A DNA stretch of 64,000 nt from Dermanyssus gallinae (GCA_003439945.1 QVRM01002014.1:531090-595089), one strand, 5' to 3'; shown: positions 35,175 through 45,849, counted from the stretch's first letter. Made by a program: numbers and translations. The notes: generated from the sequence alone by a model not told the origin.

Positions 35175-35850
35175 GTCATCGAGCTAAGTGCGTAAGAGAA
35201 ATAGCTTTCTGACAAATATCGAGGTAGTTGATAGGACACGGCTTGCATAAACGGCACACACTGCCGACGTCAGGATCGTGAAAGTATCTTCTATGGCAGA
35301 GCTTATGGTGGAATCCATGAAGTGAATAGCGGGTCACAAGATGTCGATTGAGATTAAGTTGTCTCTGCCAATTCTGCGCGACTAGTACTGGCGATTTGAA
35401 GAAGCGTCTGAGAACTGCCTGAATTTTATTTACGAAGTTTTCTCTGACCTGAAGAAGAACATGGGTTTCAGGGAACGAATTCTAGTAAATAGATCTTCTA
35501 CAAGCGGTTGAATATAAGCCATGAGGTAAACTAGCCGTTTTTTTTCGCGTTCCGTGGTAGCCCAATGGCTAGCTTGAAAAACATGAGCTTAACCTTATCT
35601 AGTTTCTCTAGCTATGATGGGCTGAGGTGCTTCCACATGACCTGAACGTCGTAGGCCGCCACCAAAGCAACTTTTAGGCCAAAAAGTTTTCTTAGCGAAA
35701 AGCTCAGAAAAACAGTCCCTTGTTGAGCGCTCTGTAAAATGTACACATGCATAATTTGTACTCTTGTCCATACTATGGGATATATGTCCATACATGCTTG
35801 TTAAGCTTCCTCTTTCTGGAAATTAGGATTTTGTTCTACTTAAAAACCTA
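35175..35850 (-). pseudogene. Non-LTR retrotransposon ORF2 3' end, copy 2
   Basis: Same family and orientation as the relic at 33.3 kb (for example GCGTAAGAGAAATAGCT and GAATAGCGGGTCAC in both). This copy extends further 5' on the minus strand, with KLFGLKVALVAAYDVQVMWK, then HLSPS, and KVKLMF-KLAIGLPRNA, the RT thumb pattern of Jockey-like LINEs (YG-EVWG-LS-SQLEKL-KV---FLKR-LGLP). Stops and frameshifts are present. Confidence 0.6.
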
Positions 35851-37060
35851 ATAAAATAAAAAAAAACTCCGTTATAGGTATCGGGGTTTTGCTTTTGTCG
35901 CTACAGACCTAAACTTGTATTAAATGACTCGACACACGTAACTAAAATCTCCGCTACCGAGTGGTAGTTGAGAGCGGGATTTATTACGCACACCAAAACA
36001 AACCACATGCATTTTTTATTATTATCTTTTTTATTAAAAAAGCAATTGCCACGGAGCTAGAGATAGATAAAGATGCATATACTGCTTGTTGTAATATATG
36101 CAAGCTACTACTATACATAACAATGGCACAGTCCCACTTACATGCATATATTTATACTACTAAAAGTTTTTTTCATATTTACAAGAGTGTATCTTAAGTA
36201 GATATTTTTTTACTTCCTAAGAAAATAGACAATTACTTTGAGGAACTAACAACTTGGTGTTATATATATATATATATATATACCAACGTTCAAAATAGTT
36301 GAATGCGTTGCAACTACATCCGTTTAAGACAAAAGCAGGCGAACAGCAGGGAAACGTCCATGATGATGCGGAGCCGACCATAGAGGCACAGCAGTGCAAG
36401 CCTGATATAGACATAAGACCATAACCACAAAGGCCAATATTTTTGTACGCCGTCTGAGTTTTCTGCATTGACGTTACATTAAGGGTTGTGGCCTTAACCT
36501 ACGACTCACAATGTCACCTGTATTCGGAGGCCTGTAACTCAAAAACAGCTTTAATTCTACAATTGTCTCGAAATGGCTTCCATATCTCTATGTCAATAGA
36601 ACTAATATATAGTTAAAAACTGGGAGCGCAATATGTCAACCTATAATGAACACACACGCTGTCCGTAAATCTTGACACAAAGCCTCCTATGCCGCCTAGG
36701 ATCGATGTAGGACCATTCCCACTGCAACCTTTAAGCGTCTGGCAAATGGAAAGGCTAGATATGGTGGGGTGCTGGGCAGTGAATATATTTGTGGTGGCGC
36801 CCAAATGCGCAGCCCTTCTCTCTAGAACAGTTCGACCATCTTTTTGTAACGCACAGCCTACAGTAAAGGCGGCGAACTTTACTCCTCGCTAAACAAGACT
36901 TTGCGTTATTGACAATTGATTCAACTGTGCCAGCATGCGTAGCTTAACTTAACGGCCTAGAAGGAAATCGGGATTGTGTCGACAGATTTACAGTCTCCTC
37001 CAAGGTGACTTCGACAACCAGGTTGTGTCTGATTGGCATGCGCTTCTATTTGATAGTCGC
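35851..37060. other. Intergenic, 3' flank of MIGA
   Basis: AT-rich sequence with a TA run at about 36,260-36,281 flanked by partly complementary TTGGT/ACCAA. The open frames near 36,613-36,892 on both strands have no recognised domain. Confidence 0.35.
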
Positions 37061-37067
37061 ACGACGT

Positions 37068-37205
37068 CTAGATGCCAAGTCTCTGCGCGATCCTGTCCAC
37101 GGTCAGTTGCGATAGGCCGTAGATGTCTTCCGCCATTTCCTCGACCGTTGTGTAACGAACCTTACGGAAATCGAAGAGCTCTAACATGAGGTTAATTATC
37201 TCTTG
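37068..37205 (-). CDS. MIGA: MIGA last exon
   Basis: Minus-strand acceptor CTTTCGTTTTTGCAG, phase 0, 45 codons to TAG at 37,068. It encodes QEIINLMLELFDFRKVRYTT followed by VEEMAEDIYGLSQ, the end of the mitoguardin domain (vertebrate pattern LRDLFNFDKVRY-SVE-LAEDI). Confidence 0.88.
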   Translation of the reverse strand, partial: QEIINLMLELFDFRKVRYTTVEEMAEDIYGLSQLTVDRIAQRLGI

Positions 37206-40200
37206 CTGCAAAAACGAAAGTCAAAGTATCACACAAAACACGACACGCGGTTATTAAAGTAATCTATTACCAAAAGCATGCATCTCTATTTACAATGCAA
37301 GTTACCGCTAAGATATAGATATTCAAAACGCGTGTAAATTAAGCGTAATAGGTGAAATTGGCAGAATAAATTATACGTTGTTAAACGAGCTCCGAGCAAG
37401 CTATGCCTTTAATGGAGTCTGGAATTAAAAAGTGCAATTATCTTTTAAAAATGCCTATAAACAAACTCAATCATTAATTTAATGGTCCAATTGTGTGGAT
37501 GTGCCCGCGAGACATACCTTGAAGAACAAGCAGGTCTCCCGGAGATCTTGGTTGGTACCGAGGAAGCCCCAGGCGAGAACGGGAGTGAGGTTCTCGGCAA
37601 CGCCATAGAAGTGCGTGAAGAAGCCGTTATCAACTTTCACGCGAGTCTTCTTCGCTTTGATAACGGACCAAATTGCGGTCGAGAGCGCCGTCTCCCGGAA
37701 CCCGGCGGAAAGCCACCTATTCTGAATGACGGACACAACTGACTGTGGAGGATCGTCGAGGTCATCGAAAGCTTCAATCAGCAAGAAGTCGAAAACCACG
37801 TCGTAGATGGTTAGCACCGTAACGCCTCGAGCGCGCAGTTCTTGCTCCATTGTGTCGCGGTTCTGTGGCGTGCCTACCCATTCAATGAGCTTTGCGTACG
37901 CCTCGAGGCAGAACTTCGGATCTTTCTCAGCATAAACGAGTAGTCCTGCAAGAATTTGCGATCCAGCGTCGATGTACATTTCGCGGATCGCTGGCTTACT
38001 CGTCAGATTGACGAAGGCCAGCCGAACGCAGTGCAGCTTCGCCAGATATTCCTCATCTGTCTGACATCCGACTAGCTGTGTTCGAACAGCCCGAGCGGGG
38101 ACACCTATGCAGACAACAAGTAACGTGCCAGTACGAACGCATTAGATTTGCGTATATGTCGCCTAGCAAATATGTGGCCTTTGCCAACTGAATGCCAGAC
38201 TTACTGTTTTTATACAACAGCTTAATCACTACACATATATCGCAAATGTTTCAAAAGTATTACTGTTTATCAGAATAAAGTACCACATAAGCTTTGAAAT
38301 GGTAGCATGAAAAATTCAAATCAATATTCTTGTTTAACCAAAGTGCATAGTAGAAGAACATGTACACATATGTGCACACAAATAAAGGTGAACATATGCG
38401 TCTACTCCTACTCATATATATATATGTATATATACAATTAGTGTGCCTTCGCAGCCACCGAGTTAATGATTATTGACTTAATCTCTGTATAATTGTGTTT
38501 CAAAAGGTAGTACATCATACTTGCGCGGAGTAGAGTGCGCATTGTACCAACCATCGACTTTGAGCATCTTAAGAGCATTTTGGTAGAGCGTTAAATCTTC
38601 GGGGTTGACTGCGTCGTCGAAGTCTCTGAGGTTAGCGATGTCGCCTTCAGCTGATACAAAACTTTCATCATCAAGGCTTGTCACTGTGCGCGCGTCGAAC
38701 CTGAAAGCATTCAGTTATAAAACAAATAACCGATTATTTTGAATAAGTACTCTAATATTTAAGTACAAACTGCCCGTCAAACATCGCCGATATGAATGCC
38801 ATGAATTATGCAGCCAATTCGAGCGCATACGCTCAAAGGTAAAAAGAAAAGCCGCTGAGTCCTTTCTTTAGTGGAAGTGTCACTCTGAAATCAATTAAGG
38901 TTGTACTTACGCCAAACATTTGTGCTAGTAAGCCACAAACCTTAAAAGTATCGCGTTGTGTTGTAATTAACTCTGTGGTTTCCGGTGGTAGAAGTACCGG
39001 ATATATTAGCTACTCTATTCCTCTAAAAAGTGCATAATAGTATATATACAGGGTGTTGCAGGAATATTTGAAGAGCGATATACAGAATTGTAGAGCTCGT
39101 TAAAGCAAATGTTTTTTCCAATGGAACATGGTCTCTGAGAAGTCTTGTTTCGGAGTGAGAGTGAAATTACTACAATTTGTGACACTAGTGTTTTTGCCCG
39201 ACATAGAAGCACACAATGTGCTATTGCGCGACAAAAAGTCCTCCTAGACAGAAACTAAGCACACCTTCGTGTTCGTGATGAAATTCTGCTCCACCTGAAG
39301 AATATGCAAGGCCGGTCAGAAGACGCGACATGGTCGCTTAGAAGAGAATTCGCCAAAAATGAAGTTATTTATTAGCGTTCACGCCAAATACTTCAAAATC
39401 ATAACCATACAGCCGGAAACGGATAATTCAACGGCGATCATTTTGGTACCAAACATATGTCAATGCGAGCTGTGGTTGCGGAGTAATTACGATTTTTCGG
39501 AGGACATGTCCAGATTAAGTGCATGGAAAATGACTGTGTGGCGACGTTCACTACCGCCGACGTGTCGCGCGACAGCCGCAGCGCGTCATTTTTCATGCAC
39601 TTAATCTGGACATGCCCTCCTAAAAATCGTAATTACTCCGCAACCACAGCATTGACATATGTTTGGTACCAAAATGATCGCCATGAATTGGCCGAATATG
39701 TCCGTTTTGAGCGCTGTGAGTGGTTGTAGGGTTATGATTCTGAAGTATTTGGCGTGAACGCTAATAATGAACTTCATTTTTGGCGAATTCTCTTCTAAGC
39801 GACCATGTCGCGTCTTCTGACCGGCCTTGCATATTCTTCAGTTTTATTAAATTTTATCACAAACACGAAGGTGTGCTTAGTTTCTGTCTAGGAGGACTGG
39901 TTGTCTCGCAACAGCACATTTTGTGCTCCTATGTCGGGCAAAAACACCAGTGTGACAAATTGTAGTAATTAATTAATAAGCCATGGGGAAACACCCCGCT
40001 AAAACAAACTATTGTGTAGTTAGGTTGTAATATAACCATCGTGATAATCCAATTAATTGGATTATCACGATGGTTATATTACTACCTAACTACACAATAG
40101 TTTGTTTTATATACGAAGCCAGCAGCACGCTGTATACTACTAGACATACTACACAGCGAGCGCATCTGATTCAATATATTCAATATATATTCCACAAGGA

Positions 40201-40212
40201 AGGGTAAATAAA

Positions 40213-40251
<39 letters not shown>

Positions 40252-41601
40252 CCTCTTTAGGCCATACTGTCTGCCTCATGACTCATAGACGATTTTGACC
40301 GCCTCGCGCTCATATTGCATATATTTTTTTCGGGCTGACTCTTAGCCAAGATTTAACGTCCACGGTACTGCTTCGCATTGCTTTATTGCATATATCTATG
40401 TAAGAACAACGTTTGTCGAATGCCGTAGCTTTCACCAAAGTATCGATCAAAAAGCGCGCTAGCGTATACCTGTCAGGACCAGAGAAGCTAACACATCTCT
40501 GTAGTTTTCGCCGTAATCACCTCACAAGTTATTGCTCCATTCATTCCAGGTTGGAGAGAGACCGACATCCTTCTGCGACACACCGGTGACGCTTCCATTA
40601 GAGAATGTGTTTAGTGCCCCAACCGTTTAGGCAGACTTTTGGTCGACAAATCCTACATGAAGACACGACTACAAACTCGAAAACTAAACGGGCATTTAAA
40701 AACAAGCCACCGGCGCCACTGCCATCGATCAAATCGCACTATACTAGTCTGAGAGACACCTGTCACACTCTTGACAGGTCTTATCGAAATTCACGTGACA
40801 GCTGTGTGTATGTATTTTTCAATGAAGCTCACCTGTCGAAATCTTTGGTGTGTCCGCCGCCTCCGCCAGCGATGGAACTCCGGCCATCATCGACGATGTG
40901 GAACAGAAGTGAAGCATTGTCGAGGAACAACTTTGCGCAGTTATCGCGTAGCTTAAATGCCTGCCGCATGACGATCTGCAGCTGGGCAACAAACTCAGCC
41001 TCGGCGCTTGTCTGTTCGACCAACGATGAGAACAGAATATGTTAAGATTACTAAATTTGCGGTATATATATATATATAGAACACGGTATGAGTCATGCAA
41101 TATAGATTATACAAAAGAAAGGTTGTTTATTTACATACAGCAAGCCCTGCTTTACTTTTACCAATCTGCAATGCTTATCCGCCTTTTGCTGCAAGCATTT
41201 ATTATTTTGTCAGCTCATGGCCAACATTTAGCTCATCAGGCCATAACACCCCCGGGTATCGTCCAGACTAAAAACAATTTAGCAGATTGTTGGCACAAAC
41301 GTAGCCGTTTTTCAGACTCCGTTAGACATGAACTGAATCGAACCACTCTTTTACGCACGTCAGTGACGAATTGTGGAGTTCTAACGGACCTGGATCGACC
41401 GGATCGAGGACGGCCTCCGAAATGTGGGAAGTACTGGTACCCACCCGTTCGACCGATGTCAAGACACCGAGCTATCTTAGCAATCGTCCTAGCATAATTC
41501 TGCATGGAAATCTCCTTGCTTCCTTCATTACTTTCGTAACGGCTCCCCGCACGCTATTCGAATCCAACTTGTGTTTGCTTGTTACAAAGCTTACGCCGCA
41601 A

Positions 41602-41667
<66 letters not shown>

Positions 41668-42368
41668 CGGATAAGGTCCTGTATCCTCGCAAGCTACACG
41701 TATATAAATATATAAGAGCTGACCACGAACTGTCTTACACCGTGAAAATGGCCACATCTAGCAATTGCTATTTTGAAAACGATGGAAATTTGCCTAAATG
41801 TACGCTAAGCGTGCAGGTCAACGCCGTACCGGTAATGCCATGACATGGTTGGCGGCATTCTCCCCAACGGGAAGCGTCTGAAAGACACCGATCGAGTCCT
41901 CCCAGTACTGGATGGCGGTGTCGAGCGCCTCCATACCCATGACGCCCAGCTGCTGTGGACTCAACTCCTCGGCTCGCGAGTCGGTGTCGCGACCGCCCAT
42001 GGACGCCGGGGCGGCACCATGGGCGCCTGTCGCCGATACACCTGCCACACTGTTTGCCGTCGAACCGAGTGTCGCTACGGCCAGCCTGTCGGCTTCGCGG
42101 GATTGGCGACAACGTATGCACAATGGCGACGGCATACTGCGTAACTGGGGAATGTCTGCTCGTGATGATCACAGACGCCGTCGACCGAACACAGAGACAC
42201 ACAAACACACGCAAAAGACGACATGAAACACATGATCAGAAAGTGCACTGTAGAGAACAATTGTGACAAGAAGCCTATCACAAGCGTATTCATCGGGACG
42301 ACAGTGTATATATACTATATATACGCATAGTGTACTAGCTTAGTACCATGTTTAAAGTACACACACAT

Positions 42369-42402
<34 letters not shown>

Positions 42403-42654
42403 TATGTATATGTGTGTGTGAGGAACTGAAAGATTCAATAAAACTGACCTCCATTGAGGCCTCGGAACGAGTAGAGTCTGCCACGAGAAGTCGGCGTTGA
42501 GCCACCTCGGCCGCGTCGCCATCGTAGAAAGATTCTCGTCGCAAGTCCCACCACAACGATGGCGCTTCCGCACGCGACCAGAATGAGCTTTGCGCGCGCC
42601 GGCACGAACGGTAGCCGAATCGACGACCCGGCAGCGAATCGATATCGACATCGT
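37068..42654 (-). CDS. MIGA: Mitoguardin (MIGA/FAM73), outer mitochondrial membrane protein (first exon not placed)
   Basis: Six minus-strand exons join in phase: 42,654-42,449, 42,155-41,830, 41,011-40,833, 38,700-38,552, 38,104-37,518 and 37,205-37,068, coding for 527 residues plus a missing start. Mitoguardins sit in the outer mitochondrial membrane, promote mitochondrial fusion with mitoPLD, bind VAP proteins at ER contacts and carry a lipid-binding C-terminal domain. Seen here in order: a transmembrane helix with a following RWRR cluster; MGMEALDTAIQYWEDSI; a phospho-FFAT-like ESFVSAEGD after an acidic stretch; YLAKLHCVRLAFVN; FDDLDDPPQSVVSVIQNRWL then ETALSTAIWSVIKAKK; FYGVAENLTPVLAWGFLG; and LFDFRKVRYTTVEEMAEDIY. 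Human MIGA proteins are about 590-630 aa, so up to about 60 N-terminal residues may be missing. Confidence 0.9.
37518..38104 (-). CDS. MIGA: MIGA exon: core of the C-terminal lipid-binding domain
   Basis: Acceptor GTCTGCATAG at 38,105; the exon begins with two bases completing a Gly codon and ends AAG|GTATGT in phase 0 at 37,518. It carries the best conserved block of the family: TDEEYLAKLHCVRLAF, an Ala/Leu-rich helix, DDPPQSVVSVIQNRWLSAGF, ETALSTAIWSVIKAKKTRVK and VLAWGFLGTNQDLRE. The open frame continues upstream past the internal Met at 37,979 to the acceptor, so that Met is not the start. Confidence 0.9.
38105..38551 (-). other. MIGA intron 5
   Basis: A 447 bp intron with a weak donor (GATG|GTTGGT). 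The frame downstream of that donor stays open for some 60 bases, but the spliced product KVDG|VPARAVRTQL matches the family far better. Confidence 0.6.
38552..38700 (-). CDS. MIGA: MIGA exon with phospho-FFAT-like motif
   Basis: Acceptor ATGCTTTCAG; starts with one base completing Arg (phase 2) and ends in phase 1 at GATG|GTTGGT. It encodes FDARTVTSLDDESFVSAEGD, then an acidic linker and LTLYQNALKMLKVDG. The core FVSAE with upstream LDDE fits the phospho-FFAT pattern, in which Ser replaces the usual acidic residue at position 4 and binds VAP when phosphorylated. Vertebrate MIGA2 is known to bind VAPs through such a motif. Confidence 0.85.
39168..39968. mobile_element. Foldback element: 0.4 kb arms in inverted orientation, within MIGA intron 4
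   Basis: The left arm starts with AATTACTACAATTTGTGACAC near 39,168 and the right arm ends with GTGTGACAAATTGTAGTAATT near 39,968. Inner matches include GAAGAGAATTCGCCAAAAATGAAGT, AACATATGTCAATGC, AATTACGATTTTTCGGAGGAC and CATGTCCAGATTAAGTGCATG with their reverse complements across a loop centred near 39,565. The arms are about 370 bp and diverged by roughly 10% by eye, with indels. There is no transposase. A foldback transposon, a hairpin MITE or an inverted duplication of one element are all possible. Confidence 0.85.
40001..40108. repeat. 108 bp near-perfect palindrome in MIGA intron 4
   Basis: AAAACAAACTATTGTGTAGT...GATAATCCAATT is followed at once by its reverse complement AATTGGATTATC...ACTACACAATAGTTTGTTTT with only one or two mismatches and no spacer; the centre is AATT|AATT at 40,054/40,055. 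It lies only about 35 bp from the right end of the foldback element. It could be a tiny hairpin MITE. Confidence 0.9.
40217..40250. repeat. (TA)n microsatellite in MIGA intron 4
   Basis: About 33 bp of pure TA, 110 bp to the right of the palindrome. Confidence 0.9.
40833..41011 (-). CDS. MIGA: MIGA exon 3 (helical segment)
   Basis: Acceptor GTTGGTCGAACAG, phase 0; donor GACAG|GTGAGC, phase 2. It encodes TSAEAEFVAQLQIVMRQAFK, then LRDNCAKLFLDNASLLF, a helical stretch, and a Gly-rich linker leading to KDFDR. It continues the ALP-(S/T)AE-AEF pattern of mitoguardins. Phases agree with both neighbouring exons. Confidence 0.8.
41236..41500 (-). pseudogene. Tc1/mariner-like transposase N-terminal relic in MIGA intron 3
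   Basis: The minus-strand frame reads ARTIAKIARCLDIGRTGGYQ, then GRPRSGRSRSVRTPQFVTDV. This resembles the paired helix-turn-helix DNA-binding region of Tc1/mariner transposases (IAR-LGIS--TVY, then RPRSGRPRSVRTP----VR-RI). No catalytic domain follows. Confidence 0.5.
41604..41668. repeat. (TA)n microsatellite in MIGA intron 3
   Basis: Two TA blocks separated by one ATACATA step, about 65 bp. Confidence 0.9.
41830..42155 (-). CDS. MIGA: MIGA exon 2
   Basis: The chosen acceptor is CACGAGCAG at 42,156; it begins with two bases and ends in phase 0 at CCG|GTACGG. The first half is Ser/Arg/Ala-rich and variable. The second half has ELSPQQLGVMGMEALDTAIQ and YWEDSIGVFQ, the conserved (L)MG-E-L--AI-YWED segment of mitoguardins. 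The acceptor is weak in pyrimidines, so the 5' boundary could differ by a few codons; 42,158 is an in-phase alternative. Confidence 0.8.
42369..42412. repeat. (TA)n microsatellite in MIGA intron 1
   Basis: A TA run ending in TATACATATATATGTATATG, about 35 bp downstream (minus strand) of the donor of the transmembrane exon. Confidence 0.85.
42449..42654 (-). CDS. MIGA: MIGA transmembrane exon
   Basis: Ends in phase 1 at GGAG|GTCAGT. The peptide has LPFVPARAKLILVACGSAIV then VVGLATRIFLRWRRGRG: one hydrophobic helix followed by a basic cluster, the N-terminal outer-membrane anchor of mitoguardins (vertebrate pattern LRLTPG-RKVLFA---G then RRRRR). I take the acceptor as GGTTGGGCAG at 42,655, which needs a phase-2 upstream exon. 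The frame stays open further upstream to 42,803, but that extension looks like intron or leader. Confidence 0.75.
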
Positions 42655-42659
42655 CTGCC

Positions 42660-43370
42660 CAACCAATCAACAAACCAGTCAATTAATCGCAACATCAATA
42701 AGCAGCGACGGCAGAGACACGGCACAGTCTCGTTTAACGAGAGTGCAAAAGATATCAGCACCAATAATACAACAACAACACTGTATAAATACAACAACAG
42801 CAATAGCAGCTACGACGATGTGACGAAGATGGCCTATTACTCTGACGTCATGGGTTGCGGGATGGGCCCAACAACGACACCTAATAGGTAAACGTCCGTG
42901 ACTTATCCTTTGTCGTACGTCGTGACTCCTAATAAATACATAATTTATTAACGTTCAAGAGCAAGTTTAATACACGGATTTAAACTGCAATAATTTAAAA
43001 AACAGCAGCAATAACAGCAACATTTTTCATTAATTCATTAATTATAGCAGGAAACTCCAAGCCAAAAGGCATCGGGCAGTACAGAGCCGGGGAGAACAAC
43101 TTATTGCCAAAATATTTAATACAAATAGCTGAATCTTTACAAAATTTAAGCTGAATCGTTTACAAAACTAAAAGGCATCTCAAATCAAGTAGCCCTTCCC
43201 GCGCTCGAAGCCCCTTATTCTGTTTGACCTTGGCCCAGCGGGGGCGATATTAGTATTGCATTTATGTTTATTTCACTCAAATTGAGTGTAATATACAGTT
43301 CAAAAATAACTTCATAATGCTTTATCTTCTTCACAACGGAATATTAGTATTCCCAGTTTCTTACAGAACG
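42660..43370. other. MIGA 5' intron, nothing recognised
   Basis: CAA-rich DNA near 42,760-42,815, then AT-rich sequence. The missing first MIGA coding exon should lie somewhere to the right of 42,655, but I could not place it. Confidence 0.35.
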
Positions 43371-43399
43371 ATGCCGTAGACAGGGATAGGCAGCAACAA

Positions 43400-44520
43400 C
43401 AGCAGTTGTAAACGGGTTAATAAATTAAAGAGAAGACAAACGATTGCGGCTTTAAATATAGACCAGGCAGTCCTCGTAGATGAAGCTTCTAAAGCAAACG
43501 CATTTAAGGACTTCTTCTCGTCGGCTTATGTTGCACAAGGGGGTTCCGTTGCCGAAGTTGTTACCAACGACTTAGCCTCGAGTGGCAGCTATCCATATTT
43601 AGATATATTAGAATATAAGATTCTCACCAAAATCAAGCAAACACCCACTAAGATGCAACTTCACTCCTAATTTAATCCCGCCCATATTTTATAAAAAAGG
43701 TAGCGTCTGTGATAACTGGACTCCTTTTTTTATATTGAATAAGTCTCATGAGGATGTGAGCTAAATAATTTTAGGCAGTCAGTCGTAACTCATGTGCATA
43801 AGAAGAGTCCAAAGTCAAATGTAGTTAATTATTGTTAGTGGAACATATTATTAATTTTCTTTAATCCAAAGGCTTGTTGTATGAGAACCAATATAATTTC
43901 ACTAAAGGCAAAAATCACGGTAACTCAACTCGTCGAAATGACTCAAGATTGGGCCTTTATGATGAACAATAGGCTGGCCTTTGATTGTGTATATTTTGAT
44001 TTCTCGAAAGTATTTGATAGAGTTATACAAAACTTACGTATTTGAATTTTGATACTCGCTCTTTGTCACGGATTACAAGTTATCTTACCTGTAGAGAGTT
44101 CTGCGCTCGCGTAAACAACAGCTTTAGTCAAGTACGTGCCCCTCTGGCGTTCCTCAGGGATCAAGCCTCAGCCCACTTTTTTTTGCATATTCATTATCTC
44201 AGATCTTAAAAACCTTATCCCCGATGATCTGAAACGTTACGGACCTTCCAACACTGCTAACGAAAAACAAATATTACATAGTGCGATTGAGACAGTTTCT
44301 AAATGGTGTGTGGATAACGAAATGCTTATATCACTGCCGAAATGTGCAGGATTTTGTTTAAAGGGAGACCATACCTACGTGGTGCAGAAGAAATTCCTTC
44401 GTCGCGTCTCATTAAGTTGCAACATTGCCCGAAATTCTATTGTGATCAGCCCTATTTGGGAACTGCAGTCCAGAGCGGACTGTCGCATGCACAATCGTAT
44501 TATAAAATAATCAAATATAT
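43400..44520 (+). pseudogene. LINE reverse transcriptase relic
   Basis: Frame-broken ORF2 in the order expected for a CR1/Jockey-type LINE. KANAFKDFFSSAYV is at about 43,490-43,535, the pre-RT segment. NQYNFTKGK is near 43,890 (family QYGFR-G-S). VTQLVEMTQDWAFM is followed by YFDFSKVFDRV at about 44,000-44,025 (motif A, D-(S/A)KAFD). CPSGVPQGSSLSPLFFAYS is at about 44,120-44,180 (motif B). A CVDNEMLISLPKC-like segment lies near 44,310-44,345. The catalytic (F/Y)ADD motif is missing. Several stops; inactive. Confidence 0.75.
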
Positions 44521-45570
44521 CAAACCATTTTAGCATTTGTTTAAACAATATTAAAAGCGGTAAAACCATCTCGTCAAAACAAGTTGCCAAGACATATCGT
44601 GTAAATAACAGGTGTTCATGGCGGATGGTTAGGGCACTGAAAACTCAAAATGCTAACGGCGCAAACGTCAGCACACAAGTAAATTGACTCGTCTATGAAT
44701 CTAGAAAACGGTTTGTAAAATGTAAATATGTTCCCATTTGACAAAATAGAAGGTGCATTTGACTCGACGCAGTCAGCCACATGCTGCCACATGTGCCTAA
44801 AGACGTAGTACTCATTTCGAAAATATTTTCGAGACCCAATCGACTAAAGAGATGGAGCAATAAGCCAAACATCGGATACAGACGTCATATGTTTACAAGA
44901 CGTAACCAAAGTGGTATAGGATCTACTTTATTGGGCAAATGTCGTTACTGACTGTGGGCAGGGAGAATAGTTCATTTTTGGGAAGTACAGTGGAGTACAA
45001 GTACGAAATGTGACAGAACCGGTGGCCTATGCGCGTAGGCCGCCGTTTAGAGGGGCCGCGAAATAAAATGCAAATAATCATGAGAGTATTAATTGACCTA
45101 CCAATGGACGCGTAAGCGGAGAGACAGGGTGGCACAGTTGTATTATCCATACACTGACGACGATTGTTACGCCCAGCTAAAATAATAATAATAATATATA
45201 TATATATATATTATGACATTTATTCATTGTAATTAATCACCGACGGTGGGAACATGACAATTGGGTCAACAATAATAACAATAATAATAATATGTATTAT
45301 TATTGCTTGAGTGTTGGTTACCACTCAACATCATCTTGGCGTTGCCTCTCTGTAGTTTCAATGGTACCCTCTACTCCTACGTCCACCTGTCAAGTTGATT
45401 GTCATGAAGGTACTACTAAGCATTTTAAGATGTAACTGTATGTGACTCCAAAAGTGAACAATAGTTGGGCCTCCGAAATATACAATATAGTTAATTGCGT
45501 GTTGCTTGGAATGACCCCCTCGTGTAAAGCCTTCAACGCGAAAAGCAATAAGATAAATATATATATATGA
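44521..45570. other. Non-coding, nothing recognised
   Basis: AT-rich sequence with AAT repeats near 45,180-45,300. No exon or named element. Confidence 0.4.
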
Positions 45571-45574
45571 TTAG

Positions 45575-45758
45575 ATTTTTTCGTAAGGCTAATGCCCGTG
45601 TACGGTTTTTTCATGTCATGGCAATTTTTTAATCCACTCCGGCATTTACCTTGTCTAAACTGGAAACCATGCAAACCAATTTAAGAGTAGCCGGTCTGGG
45701 TCTCGAACCCAGTCCCGAATGCAAGGCAAAAGCTTTGCCACTAAGCCATCTTACTCGT
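45575..45758 (-). mobile_element. tRNA-derived SINE, copy 3
   Basis: Nearly the same as the copy at 28.2 kb over its whole length. On the minus strand: A box TGGCTTAGTGG, B box GGTTCGAGACC, body and CCGTACACGGGCATTAGCC tail. Its head abuts a TA microsatellite, and the last ten bases of the head (ATCTTACTCGTT) are duplicated at 45,780-45,791 within that microsatellite. Confidence 0.85.
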
Positions 45759-45789
45759 TATATATATATATATATATATATCTTACTCG

Positions 45790-45846
<57 letters not shown>
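45757..45846. repeat. (TA)n microsatellite with duplicated SINE edge
   Basis: Two TA blocks separated by a second copy of ATCTTACTCGTTATA. The second block is about 27 units. Slippage between TA blocks has duplicated the SINE border. Confidence 0.9.

Positions 45847-45849
<3 letters not shown>

Noticed and set aside
37482..37742. 86-codon + frame over MIGA
   Set aside because: Antisense to the strongly conserved mitoguardin exon.
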